DNA of 64,000 bases from Anaerolineae bacterium (lineage in GTDB: Bacteria > Chloroflexota > Anaerolineae > Promineifilales > Promineifilaceae): assembly GCA_020848035.1 (NCBI GenBank), contig JADLAX010000076.1, forward strand, positions 47,220 to 111,219. Direction: 5' to 3'. Both the position numbers and the translations under genes were made by a program. Position 1 is the stretch's first letter. The number at the start of each line of letters is the position of its first letter. Below are positions 1 to 7,420 of this stretch, piece after piece. The notes under the pieces are model-generated. The model was not told where the DNA came from. It made no database searches and saw nothing but the letters and a program-made list of their open reading frames with translations.

Positions 1-153
1 TTTATCGTTTTTGGCTTTTTACTGTTTTTTAAACTTTCGGAAGATTATTGGCCTGTCCCAGAAACTATGCAGGACCTAATCTTTTGGGCAATCTTTTTCC
101 TATTGATTTCCTCACCTGTGTTTATGTCGCGGCTTCGCAAACAGGCAAACTAA
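1..153 (+). CDS. C-terminal end of a membrane protein (partial)
   Basis: An open frame runs from the window edge to TAA at 151-153 and encodes the last 50 residues of a protein. The tail is strongly hydrophobic, with two likely membrane segments (start to about residue 11, and about residues 26-40), and ends in a short basic stretch (SRLRKQAN) typical of a cytoplasmic end. The family cannot be told from this fragment. The frame is judged real because it reaches the window start without a stop, is membrane-like throughout, and ends just before the next gene's leader. Confidence 0.5.
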   Translation, partial: FIVFGFLLFFKLSEDYWPVPETMQDLIFWAIFFLLISSPVFMSRLRKQAN

Positions 154-164
154 CTTTGTAACTT

Positions 165-191
165 TTTCCTCTTTGCGGCTTTGCGTTAAAA
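165..191 (+). repeat. Dispersed leader repeat, 'ctttgcg...tttgcgtta' family
   Basis: Short tract with repeated TTGCGG/TTGCGT units just before the ribosome binding site of fdrA. Near-identical tracts (tctgcg / ccgcgtc / tctgcggtt) precede the starts at 2772, 5284 and 15196, always ending in a purine-rich Shine-Dalgarno. It is a family of dispersed leader repeats, function unknown. Confidence 0.6.
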
Positions 192-206
192 AATTGGAGA
201 ACACAT

Positions 207-1880
207 ATGACCATCATGAAAAGTGAAGTTAGGCAGGGTGCCTACTATGATTCCGTGGTGCTGATGCAGCTGCAAAAGGCGCTGGCGGAGCTGCCGGGCG
301 TGGCCGACGCCGGGGTGGTGATGGCCACCGACGCCAACAAGGAGCTGCTGGCCGCAGGCGATTTGCTGCCCGCCGACGTGAGCGCCAAAGCGGATGATTT
401 GCTGATCGTGGTGAAGGGGGAGACGGAAACGGCCGTTACCGACGCCATGTCCCAGGTTGACCAACTCCTCACCCGCCGCAAGGCTGCCAGCAGCAGCGAA
501 TACCGCCCCCACAGCCTGGCCGCTGCCACCAAACTGCTGCCCGAAGCAGAGTGGGTGCTCATCTCCGTGCCGGGTCGTTATGCCGCAGGCGTCGCCGAAG
601 AGGCGCTGGATTTGGGCAAGCACGTCTTCCTCTACAGCGACAACGTGCCCCTGGCCGACGAGGTGCGCCTGAAGCAAAAGGCGCGGGCCAAAGGGCTGCT
701 GCTCATGGGGCCAGACTGCGGCACGGCGATTGTCAACGGCGTGGGGCTGGGTTTTGCCAACCGGGTGCGGCGCGGCCGTATCGGGCTGGTGGCGGCGTCG
801 GGCACGGGGTTGCAGGCGGTCAGCAGCGAGATTCACAATTTGGGCAGCGGCCTGTCGCAGGCCATTGGCACCGGCGGGCGGGATTTGAAGGCTGAGGTTG
901 GCGCGATCACCGCTTTGCAGGCGGTGCAGCTGCTGGGGCAGGATCGGGCCACGCGGGTCATTGTGCTGGTTTCCAAGCCGCCGTCGCCCCAGGTGGCCAC
1001 CCGGCTTTTGCGGGCGGCGCAGGCCACGGGCAAGCAAATCGTGGTTAACTTCATCGGCTTCCCGCCGCCGGGGCACAAGGTGGGCGACATTCATTTTGCC
1101 ACCAGCCTGGTAGAAACGGCCGAAATCGCCGTTCAGCTGGCCACGACGGTGCAAACCTCGCTGCTTTCGCCGCAGCGGCAGCCTGTCGCTGGCTACGTGC
1201 GCGGCCTTTTTTCTGGCGGGACGCTGGCGTATGAGACGGTTTTGGGGTTAACGGCCGTTCTCGACCAGCTCTACACCAACATCCCCATCCGCCCCGAGCA
1301 AAAGCTAGACGATCTTACCCGCAGCCAGGGCCACACCATTATTGACATGGGCGAAGATGAGTTCACCCAGGGCCGTCTGCACCCGATGATGGACAACGAT
1401 TTGCGCTTGCGGCGGCTGCGCCAGGAAACGGCCGATCCCGAGGTTGGCTTCATTTTGCTGGACGTGGTGCTGGGCGAAGGGGCGCATCCCAACCCGGCAG
1501 GTGAACTCAGCCCGGCCATCGCCGAGGCGGTGCAGGCGGGCAAAAAAGTGGTGGCTATTGTGGTGGGTACGGATGAGGACCCGCAAGATTTAATCGGCCA
1601 GATTGAGCAGCTGGCCGCGGCCGGTGCGACCGTTTTTTCCAGCACCAACGAGGCGGTGGATTACATTTTCAACCGGCTGCCTGCGCCAGAAAGCAGCACC
1701 GCGCCAGTCTCGCCCGCCGCATTTAGCGGCACGCTGACGGCGATTAATGTGGGGGTTGAATCGTTTTACGAGAGCATTGTGGGGCAGGGGGGAACGGCCG
1801 TACAGGTCGAGTGGCGTCCCCCGGCTGGCGGCAACGAAAAGCTGATGGCGATTTTGGCAAAAATGAAGCAAAAGGATTGA
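207..1880 (+). CDS. fdrA: FdrA-family protein (oxamate carbamoyltransferase subunit AllF-like)
   Basis: 557 aa. FdrA proteins resemble the succinyl-CoA synthetase alpha/beta fold; in E. coli FdrA (AllF) forms, with YlbE (AllG) and YlbF (AllH), the oxamate carbamoyltransferase of allantoin degradation. Visible hallmarks are the N-terminal ferredoxin-like part with TDANK (about residue 42), a Rossmann CoA-ligase-like domain with the GPDCGTAI motif (about 170), the SGTGLQ and GTGGRDL stretches (about 198-227), and a C-terminal ligase-like half. Start ATG 207 has GGAGA seven bases upstream. The AllG-type partner follows at 2772, interrupted by a VapBC module. No AllH (DUF2877) or carbamate kinase gene is seen, so the substrate is inferred from family only. 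Confidence 0.88.
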   Translation: MTIMKSEVRQGAYYDSVVLMQLQKALAELPGVADAGVVMATDANKELLAAGDLLPADVSAKADDLLIVVKGETETAVTDAMSQVDQLLTRRKAASSSEYRPHSLAAATKLLPEAEWVLISVPGRYAAGVAEEALDLGKHVFLYSDNVPLADEVRLKQKARAKGLLLMGPDCGTAIVNGVGLGFANRVRRGRIGLVAASGTGLQAVSSEIHNLGSGLSQAIGTGGRDLKAEVGAITALQAVQLLGQDRATRVIVLVSKPPSPQVATRLLRAAQATGKQIVVNFIGFPPPGHKVGDIHFATSLVETAEIAVQLATTVQTSLLSPQRQPVAGYVRGLFSGGTLAYETVLGLTAVLDQLYTNIPIRPEQKLDDLTRSQGHTIIDMGEDEFTQGRLHPMMDNDLRLRRLRQETADPEVGFILLDVVLGEGAHPNPAGELSPAIAEAVQAGKKVVAIVVGTDEDPQDLIGQIEQLAAAGATVFSSTNEAVDYIFNRLPAPESSTAPVSPAAFSGTLTAINVGVESFYESIVGQGGTAVQVEWRPPAGGNEKLMAILAKMKQKD

Positions 1881-1905
1881 CAACACCGCTGCCTGGCTGC
1901 ATAAT
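1877..1905 (+). promoter_or_regulatory. Sigma-70-type promoter for vapBC
   Basis: TTGACA at 1877-1882 and CATAAT at 1900-1905 are separated by 17 bp, a near-consensus housekeeping promoter. It overlaps the fdrA stop codon and lies 31 bp before the vapB start, so the toxin-antitoxin pair has its own promoter. Confidence 0.7.
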
Positions 1906-1936
1906 GGTTCCAAAATGGATGCAAATTGGAGGAATT

Positions 1937-2287
1937 ATGGCAACTGTGACGCTCAAAAATGTACCGGATGAACTATATGAAAAAATAAAAACCTCTGCGG
2001 CCGTCAACCGGCGCAGCGTCAATCAAGAGGTGATTTTCTTGATTGAACAAGCGTTAGCTGCCAATGCAGCAGGGACAGAGGCAACATTGGCCGAGGTGCG
2101 CCTTTTGCGTGAAAAACTGGGTATTTATGTTACTGAAGAAGAAGTAACTCAGGCGAAAAATGAAGGACGTTATCGCCCAACAAAAGAAGAAATCATGGAA
2201 ACTGCCAAAAGGTTGCGTGAAAAAACGGCTCACTATCATCTAACCGATGAGGAGCTTAACAAATGGAAAAATGAGGGTAGACCGTGA
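1937..2287 (+). CDS. vapB: VapB/FitA-like ribbon-helix-helix antitoxin
   Basis: 116 aa. The N-terminal 45 residues (ATVTLKNVPDELYEKIK, then SVNQEVIFLIEQAL) are an Arc/FitA-type ribbon-helix-helix DNA-binding domain; the rest is charged and helical, as expected for the toxin-wrapping tail. The tail is longer than usual and carries two similar 'L/VT-EE' units (YVTEEEVTQAKNEGRY and HLTDEELNKWKNEGRP), a small internal duplication ending in KNEGR. ATG 1937 was chosen because GGAGG lies just upstream and the domain starts there. It overlaps the toxin gene by four bases (GTGA), indicating translational coupling, and probably represses the promoter at 1877. Confidence 0.85.
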   Translation: MATVTLKNVPDELYEKIKTSAAVNRRSVNQEVIFLIEQALAANAAGTEATLAEVRLLREKLGIYVTEEEVTQAKNEGRYRPTKEEIMETAKRLREKTAHYHLTDEELNKWKNEGRP

Positions 2288-2688
2288 TTGTGGTAGACAC
2301 CAATATTCTTGTTTATTTTCATGTTGAGGGCGACCGTACCCAAGAAGCGTGGCAAGTTTTTCAAAAAGATTCAGAATGGTATGCGCCCTATCTCTGGCGA
2401 AGCGAGTTTCGCAATACGATGTTTCACTATTTGCGCAGCAATTTGCTGTCCCTTGCTGATGTCGTGGAATTTGCGGAAGCGGCTGAAAAGTTGATGATGG
2501 GGAACGAGCTTCATCTTTTACCGGGCGACATTTTGCCGTTAGCAGTCAGCAGCAGTTGTTCGTCTTATGATTGCGAGTTTGTGGCGTTGGCCAAGGAGTT
2601 GCGCGTGCCGTTGGTAACAGCCGACAAAAAGGTGCTGCGCGAGTTTCCAGAAACGGCCGTTTCGCCCCAACAGTTTGTCACGAGTTAA
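2284..2688 (+). CDS. vapC: VapC-like PIN-domain toxin ribonuclease
   Basis: 134 aa, typical VapC length. The PIN-domain acidic residues are visible: VVDTNIL (Asp5), an acidic residue in WRSEFRN (Glu near 40), the YDCEFVALAKEL block (Asp near 96) and the TADKKVL motif (Asp near 114). PIN toxins are Mg-dependent RNases, usually cutting tRNA or rRNA, and are neutralised by the VapB partner. Start is GTG 2284, inside the antitoxin stop. The module sits between two subunits of one enzyme (fdrA and the DUF1116 gene), so it probably inserted into a former operon. Confidence 0.87.
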   Translation: MIVVDTNILVYFHVEGDRTQEAWQVFQKDSEWYAPYLWRSEFRNTMFHYLRSNLLSLADVVEFAEAAEKLMMGNELHLLPGDILPLAVSSSCSSYDCEFVALAKELRVPLVTADKKVLREFPETAVSPQQFVTS

Positions 2689-2724
2689 GATTTTTACAGT
2701 TTTCTGCCCATTTACCACTTTTAT

Positions 2725-2768
2725 CTCAGCGTCCTCCGCGTCCTCTGCGGTTTAATTTCAGGAGAAAG
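2725..2768 (+). repeat. Dispersed leader repeat, 'tcctctgcggttt' family
   Basis: Contains repeated GCGTCCTC-CGCGTCCTCTGCGG units followed by TTTAATTTCAGGAGAAA, the Shine-Dalgarno of the DUF1116 gene. Same family as 165-191, 5226-5280 and 15147-15187. Confidence 0.65.
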
Positions 2769-2771
2769 CAC

Positions 2772-4022
2772 ATGATTGATATAGAAAAAGCAAACGAAAC
2801 GGCCGTAACCCGCATGATGGAAGCCCGACCCATTCTTAAAACCGTGGCCACCGCCCGCGATGTGATTCCGGGGATGCGCGATAATTTGCTGCTGCATGCC
2901 GGGCCGCCCATCACCTGGGAACGTGCTTCTGGCCCGATGCGCGGCGCGATTGTCGGGGCGCTCATCTTTGAAGGCAAGGCGACCGATTGGGCCAGCGCCG
3001 AAAAGCTGGTCACCAGTGGCCAGATCGACCTGGAACCGTGCCACGAACACAGTGCGGTGGGGCCGATGGCGGGCGTTACCTCCGCTTCGATGAAGGTGTA
3101 CGTAGTGGAAAACGTCACCCACGGCAACAAGACGTATTCCAACCTGAACGAGGGGTACGGCAAGGTGCTGCGCTACGGCGCGTACAGCGAGGAGGTGCTG
3201 GCCAAGCTGCACTGGATGAACGACACGCTGGGCATCATCCTGGCCGAAGCGCTGGCGCTGAGCGAAGACGGCATCGACATTCGCGCTCTGCTGGCGGAAT
3301 CGCTGCACATGGGGGACGAGGGACACAATCGCAACAAGGCGGGCTCGATTTTGTTTACCGCCAGGCTGGCCCCGCTGGTTGCTAAAACGGGGGCGAGTGA
3401 TGCGGATAAAGCGGCCGTTCTCCAATTCCTCGGTGATAACGCGCTGAGCGTCCTCAACCCCGTCATGGCGGCGTGCAAGGCGATGGCCGATGCCGGGCAT
3501 GGCGTGGCCGGCAGCACCATCATGACCGTGATGGCCCGCAACGGCACCGATTTGGGCATTCGCGTCAGCGGTCTGGGCGACCGCTGGTTTACTGGTCCGG
3601 TGGGGCAGCCAGACGGCCTCTACTTCTCCGGCTTCAGCGCCGCCGACGCCAGCGGCGACATCGGCGACAGCACCATTACGGAGACGGCGGGCATTGGCGC
3701 ATTTGCCATGGCCACCGCTCCGGCCATCGTCACCTTCATCAGCGGCACGCCGGAGATGGCGGTAGAAACAACCATGCGCATGTACGAAATCACCGTGGCC
3801 GAGCACAAAGCGTTCACCATCCCGGTGCTGGGCTTCCGCGGTACGCCGGTGGGCGTGGATATTCGCAAGGTGGTGGAGTTGGGCATACGGCCGCAAATCA
3901 ACACCGGCATTGCCCACAAGGATGCCGGAGTAGGCCAGGTCGGTGCGGGATTGGTTCTGCCTCCCGCCAATGTCTTCGAAGATGCGCTGATGGCTTACGC
4001 CGAGCAGTATGATTTAATGTAG
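2772..4022 (+). CDS. allG: DUF1116 protein (YlbE/AllG-like carbamoyltransferase subunit)
   Basis: 416 aa, the usual length for DUF1116. It begins IDIEKANETAVTRMMEARP and contains the family signatures LLLHAGPPI (about 37), CHEHSAVGPMAGVTSASM (about 93), the FLGDNALSVLNPVMAACKAMAD region and GLGDRWFTGP. In E. coli the DUF1116 protein YlbE (AllG) is a subunit of oxamate carbamoyltransferase with FdrA. ATG 2772 follows GGAGA and is preferred over earlier in-frame codons, which lie in the vapC coding region and the leader repeat. The pairing with fdrA (separated only by vapBC) supports joint function; no third subunit is present nearby. Confidence 0.85.
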   Translation: MIDIEKANETAVTRMMEARPILKTVATARDVIPGMRDNLLLHAGPPITWERASGPMRGAIVGALIFEGKATDWASAEKLVTSGQIDLEPCHEHSAVGPMAGVTSASMKVYVVENVTHGNKTYSNLNEGYGKVLRYGAYSEEVLAKLHWMNDTLGIILAEALALSEDGIDIRALLAESLHMGDEGHNRNKAGSILFTARLAPLVAKTGASDADKAAVLQFLGDNALSVLNPVMAACKAMADAGHGVAGSTIMTVMARNGTDLGIRVSGLGDRWFTGPVGQPDGLYFSGFSAADASGDIGDSTITETAGIGAFAMATAPAIVTFISGTPEMAVETTMRMYEITVAEHKAFTIPVLGFRGTPVGVDIRKVVELGIRPQINTGIAHKDAGVGQVGAGLVLPPANVFEDALMAYAEQYDLM

Positions 4023-4045
4023 GATCGCCCACTCAGGTAACCGCG

Positions 4046-4819
4046 ATGGAAAAAGTAAGCGGCAACAATTTTGATAAAGGCTTTGCCCAATGGCTAGATT
4101 ACCAGCAAGCGCCGTGGGGCAAGCTGCGTTATCGGGTGGCGCAGGCAAATTTGCGGCAGCACTTGCCGCCGTCTCCGGCACGCATCCTGGATTTAGGCGG
4201 CGGCAATGGGTTGGATTCGATTCTGCTGGTGAAGCTGGGGTATACGGCCGTTCTCATCGACTTCTCCCTAGAAATGGTAGTTCAAGGCCAAAAACTGGCT
4301 GCGCAAGAGCAAGTTAGCGACCAGATCAGCTTCGAGGTGGGGGATGCCACGCAGTTTGTGGCTGGCGAGCAGTTTGACATAATCTTGTGCCATAATTTGT
4401 TGCAGTATGTGGGGAATGTAACGGCAGTACTCCAAAATATCCATCAAATGCTGCGACCCGGCGGCATCTTTTCCTTCATCATCACCAACCCACACACCGA
4501 AACGCTAGCTTACGCCCTCCGCGATTACGATTTGGTGGCTGCCAAAGAAAATCTGAACAAAAGCACCAAATACGTCGAGACATTCGATACTCATATCCAA
4601 CGGTACACCGATGACGAACTAAAATCCATGCTGCAAAATTGCGGCTTCACGCTGCTGGAACAGTACGGCATCCGCGCCATTTGCGACTTCATGGCCGACA
4701 ACGAGCGCAAATTCGACCCGGATTTTTATGAGCAGCTTGAACAGTTGGAAACGGCCGTCAGCAACAAACATCCCTACAAACTGTTGGCACGCTTTTACCA
4801 CTTTGTTTGCCAAAAATAA
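4046..4819 (+). CDS. Class I SAM-dependent methyltransferase
   Basis: 257 aa. SAM-binding motif I is clear (ILDLGGGNGLDS, about residues 47-58), with motif II acidic residue in TAVLIDFS, the VGDATQF acidic loop and the DIILCHNLLQYV motif IV region. The C-terminal half (YVETFDTHIQRYTDDELKSMLQNCGF) is similar to SmtA/CmoM-like tRNA or small-molecule methyltransferases, but the substrate cannot be read from sequence. It starts 23 bases after the DUF1116 gene and may be co-transcribed. Confidence 0.8.
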   Translation: MEKVSGNNFDKGFAQWLDYQQAPWGKLRYRVAQANLRQHLPPSPARILDLGGGNGLDSILLVKLGYTAVLIDFSLEMVVQGQKLAAQEQVSDQISFEVGDATQFVAGEQFDIILCHNLLQYVGNVTAVLQNIHQMLRPGGIFSFIITNPHTETLAYALRDYDLVAAKENLNKSTKYVETFDTHIQRYTDDELKSMLQNCGFTLLEQYGIRAICDFMADNERKFDPDFYEQLEQLETAVSNKHPYKLLARFYHFVCQK

Positions 4820-4822
4820 TCC

Positions 4823-4884
4823 AATAGGACGCAGATTTTCCTGATTTCCCTGATCAGGTGAATCAGGAAAATCTGCGTCCTATT
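4823..4884. repeat. Perfect 24-bp inverted repeat with palindromic loop
   Basis: Arms 4823-4846 and 4861-4884 are exact reverse complements over 24 bp; the 14-base loop itself contains the palindrome CCTGATCAGG. The arms contain the GCAGATTTTCCTGATT unit related to the 'acgcagattt' tracts at 5192-5210 and 15115-15145. It lies between the methyltransferase and YCII genes, ending just before the YCII ribosome binding site. It could be a bidirectional terminator, a leader hairpin, or a miniature mobile repeat. Confidence 0.85.
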
Positions 4885-4900
4885 CTTGAAGGAGCAGTAT

Positions 4901-5191
4901 ATGAATTACTACGTTCTCGTTTACCACCTAACTGATGATTATTTAGAGCGACGGGGCACTTATCGCGCGGAGCATTTGCAGCTGGCCAAAGATGCTGAGG
5001 CGCGGGGTGAACTGGTGCTGGGTGGCGCTTATAGCGACCCGGCTGATACCGCCCTGCTGGTCTGGCGCGGCGAAGATGCCTCCGCCGCCGAGAACTTTGT
5101 CGCTAACGATCCGTACGTGAAAAACGGCCTGATTGAACGGTGGGAAATACGGCCGTACACCGTCGTCATCGGCACCGCCTTTGAAAAATAA
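4901..5191 (+). CDS. YCII-family protein
   Basis: 96 aa, standard length of the YciI/YCII fold (dimeric alpha-beta barrel related to ferredoxin-like folds). It starts MNYYVLVYHLTDDYLERR, with the conserved RAEHLQLAKDAEARGELVLGGAY (the family His in 'R..HL' at about residue 24 and the GG turn) and the NDPYVKNGLIERWEIRPY ending. Some members are dehydrochlorinases or cyclase-like enzymes, most have no known role. ATG 4901 follows GGAG at 4891. Confidence 0.85.
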   Translation: MNYYVLVYHLTDDYLERRGTYRAEHLQLAKDAEARGELVLGGAYSDPADTALLVWRGEDASAAENFVANDPYVKNGLIERWEIRPYTVVIGTAFEK

Positions 5192-5225
5192 TCCACAGAT
5201 TACGCAGATTTTTCTTTCTCTATGA

Positions 5226-5280
5226 AACTCTGTGCCTCCTCTGCGCAACTCTTTGTTCCTTATCTTTTTCCCAGGAGAAC
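5226..5280 (+). repeat. Dispersed leader repeat before the cyclase gene
   Basis: CTCTGTGCCTCCTCTGCGCAACTC unit followed by CCCAGGAGAACG, the ribosome binding region of the next gene. It is preceded at 5192-5210 by an 'acagattacgcagattt' tract of a second dispersed family. Confidence 0.6.
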
Positions 5281-5283
5281 GAA

Positions 5284-6951
5284 ATGAGCGAAAAACAAAC
5301 GATCAACTTACTCACCAACGCCAAATGGTACGATCTTACCCAGGCTCTGAGCATTTTTACCCCGCCGTGGCCGGGCGAAATGCCCTTGCAGGTGCACTTT
5401 TTCAAGCGGCTCACCGGCTCCTGGGGCGGCGGGCAGGGGGCCAACGGCCAGCTCATCGAGTGGAGCAACAACACCGGCACCCACCTCGTCGGGCCGCGCG
5501 CCTTCCACTCCGGGGCCGAAGCGATTGCCGATATTTCCTTATCCGATTTGTGCGGCGAGGGCGTGATTGTGGATATTTCCGATGCGGTATCTGACTATTC
5601 GCTCTACACGCCAAAGATGATTACCGAACGCGTCGAGGTGAAAGAAGGCGACATCCTCATCATCAACACCGGCTATCACAAGCACACCTTTGACCAGCCC
5701 GACACGCCCAATCCCAACGCGCAGGGCGGCATCGAAAACAAAGAGTTTGGCTACTACGTGCGCCATCCCGGGCCGTCGCCGGAATTTTTCCAGTGGGCCC
5801 TGGACATGAAGCTGAAGCTCATCGGCGTGGACTGCGGCAGCGCGGAGCACCCGATGAACACCAGCATCCGCTACCAGCACGCCCGCGAGTTTGAAAAGGC
5901 GGAGGCCAAACTGCGCCAGACGCACGGTAAAAGCTGGGACGAGCTGTTCCCGCCGGAGGCGTACCACGCCCTGACGCACATCACCATGCCCAAAGCGGGG
6001 CTGCTGCTGGCGGAATCGCTGGGCGGGCAGATTGATGAATTGAGCAATCAGCGGGCCTGGATCATGGTCGGCGCGATTCCGTTTATGGAGGTCGAGTCGG
6101 CCTGGGCGCGGGTGGCGGCTTTGCAAGCGCCCGACGGCATGAGCGCCGACGACTTCTTTGCCGCCATGCGCGACACAACGATGCTGGACATGACGCTGCC
6201 GTTCAGCGTGCAGACGCCGCAGTGGGCCAACTACGAGCCGCTGAGCGTGAAGTACACCAAACGGGTGGGCGGGCAAAATTTTGGCCTGGGGCGCAACAAC
6301 GCCCACTGCCGGGCCAGTTTTCACCTGGCGACACACATGGATGGCGAGAAACATTTTCACGCCGCCGGGCGCACCATCGGCCAGATGCCGTTTGACCATT
6401 GGTTTGGCCCCGGGGTCATTGTGGATATTTCGGACACGGTGAGCAATTCCAGCGTTTACACACCGGCGATGATTGAGGAGCGGGTGGATGTTCAGCAGGG
6501 TGACATCTTGATCATCAAAACGGGTTATTACCAATATGGTTGGAACAGCCCGGATTCGGACGAGTTCCGCTACATGATCAAACATCCGGGGCCGTCGCCG
6601 GACTTTGCCGATTGGTGCCTGGCGAAGGAGATCAAGTGGCTGGGCATTGACTGCGTGGCGATGGAGCATCCGATGAACACCATCCAGCGCCTCTGGCACC
6701 CCAAAACATTTGCCGAAGCGAACCAGAAGCTGATTGACCAGTACGGCAAGGATTGGGACGAGATGTATCCGCTGGATAAATATTACCAGGACATGCATCT
6801 GAATTTGTTTAACAAGGGCATTGTTCATGCGGAGAATTTGGGGGGAGAGATTAGTGGGGCGGGCAACGGCCGTTACTTCATCGCCGCCTTCATCCAAAAA
6901 GGGATGGAACTCGCCTCCTGCTGGGGCCGCTTTGTGGCTTTCAAAGCATAG
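5284..6951 (+). CDS. Tandem two-domain cyclase-family (kynurenine formamidase-like) hydrolase
   Basis: 555 aa, about twice the usual 210-270 aa of the cyclase / KynB-type metal hydrolases, because two complete copies are fused (about 1-285 and 290-555). Both copies contain GVIVDISD-V, YTP-MI-ERV-V--GDILII-TGY, HPGPSP-F, GVDC/GIDC and EHPMNT. The metal site HxGTHxDxxxH is kept best in copy 2 (FHLATHMDGEKHFH, about 341-354); in copy 1 it reads NNTGTHLVGPRAFH, with the first His and the Asp lost. Known relatives hydrolyse N-formylkynurenine, isatin or cyclic amides with Mn/Zn. The neighbours (AllF/AllG-like and molybdopterin hydroxylase) suggest degradation of an N-heterocycle or amide, but this is inference. 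Confidence 0.85.
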   Translation: MSEKQTINLLTNAKWYDLTQALSIFTPPWPGEMPLQVHFFKRLTGSWGGGQGANGQLIEWSNNTGTHLVGPRAFHSGAEAIADISLSDLCGEGVIVDISDAVSDYSLYTPKMITERVEVKEGDILIINTGYHKHTFDQPDTPNPNAQGGIENKEFGYYVRHPGPSPEFFQWALDMKLKLIGVDCGSAEHPMNTSIRYQHAREFEKAEAKLRQTHGKSWDELFPPEAYHALTHITMPKAGLLLAESLGGQIDELSNQRAWIMVGAIPFMEVESAWARVAALQAPDGMSADDFFAAMRDTTMLDMTLPFSVQTPQWANYEPLSVKYTKRVGGQNFGLGRNNAHCRASFHLATHMDGEKHFHAAGRTIGQMPFDHWFGPGVIVDISDTVSNSSVYTPAMIEERVDVQQGDILIIKTGYYQYGWNSPDSDEFRYMIKHPGPSPDFADWCLAKEIKWLGIDCVAMEHPMNTIQRLWHPKTFAEANQKLIDQYGKDWDEMYPLDKYYQDMHLNLFNKGIVHAENLGGEISGAGNGRYFIAAFIQKGMELASCWGRFVAFKA

Positions 6952-6956
6952 TTTGG

Positions 6957-6990
6957 CCGCGAATTGCGCGAATTAACGCGAAAATGGATT
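6957..6990. repeat. GCGAATT-family dispersed repeat, left flank of GxxExxY gene
   Basis: GCGAATTGCGCGAATTAACGCG directly after the cyclase stop codon. A related tract (GCGTGAATTCGCGAAATTCGCGG) lies right after the GxxExxY gene at 7383-7406, and another at 32559-32595. Confidence 0.65.
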
Positions 6991-6996
6991 GAAACA

Positions 6997-7389
6997 ATGC
7001 CAAGAAATATCCTACATCCAGAACTATCTTATGCCATAATTGGTGCAGCAATGGAAGTACATAAAGAGTTAGGGGCTGGTTTTTTGGAGAATGTTTACCA
7101 GCGTTCCCTGGCTCATGAGTTATCTTTACGTTCCATTTGCTTTCAAGAATATAAAAAGCTGCCTGTTCATTATAAAGGGTTGTCAGTTGGAGAGTACGAG
7201 GCCGATTTTCTTGTTGAAGGTAAAATTATTCTCGAAATCAAAGCAGTTGGGCAAATTATTCAACGTCATGTTGCGCAAGCAATGCATTACCTGGCAGCCA
7301 CGAATCTAGATTTGGCTATTGTAATCAATTTTGGAGAACCTTCGTTAAGTTACAAACGGGTTGCGAAATCGAGAAAACATTTCGCGTGA
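6997..7389 (+). CDS. GxxExxY protein (TIGR04256-like)
   Basis: 130 aa. The family-defining motif is present as GAGFLENVYQ (about residues 28-37), followed by LSVGEYEADFLVEGKIILEIKAV, a PDDExK-like nuclease core (D..., ExK) that is typical of this family, and a C-terminal 'VINFG' ending. GxxExxY proteins occur in many copies in some genomes and are related to 23S rRNA intervening-sequence proteins; function is unknown. ATG 6997 is used; the earlier TTG would lie in the flanking repeat. Base composition is poorer in GC than both neighbours, and the gene is boxed by GCGAATT repeats, so it was probably inserted between the cyclase and molybdopterin genes. Confidence 0.85.
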   Translation: MPRNILHPELSYAIIGAAMEVHKELGAGFLENVYQRSLAHELSLRSICFQEYKKLPVHYKGLSVGEYEADFLVEGKIILEIKAVGQIIQRHVAQAMHYLAATNLDLAIVINFGEPSLSYKRVAKSRKHFA

Positions 7390-7415
7390 ATTCGCGAAAT
7401 TCGCGGCAAGGAGTT
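7383..7415. repeat. GCGAATT-family dispersed repeat, right flank of GxxExxY gene
   Basis: GCGTGAATTCGCGAAATTCGCGGC overlaps the end of the GxxExxY gene and is followed by AAGGAG, the ribosome binding site of the next gene. Confidence 0.65.
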
Positions 7416-7420
7416 TTTTC

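Noticed and set aside
2721..3917. 398-codon - strand frame opposite the DUF1116 gene
   Set aside because: Same reason: antisense shadow of a well-conserved gene.
5539..6897. Long - strand open frame (452 codons) opposite the tandem cyclase gene
   Set aside because: It is the mirror of a GC-rich real gene with clear motifs, has biased His/Arg/Val composition and no ribosome binding site.
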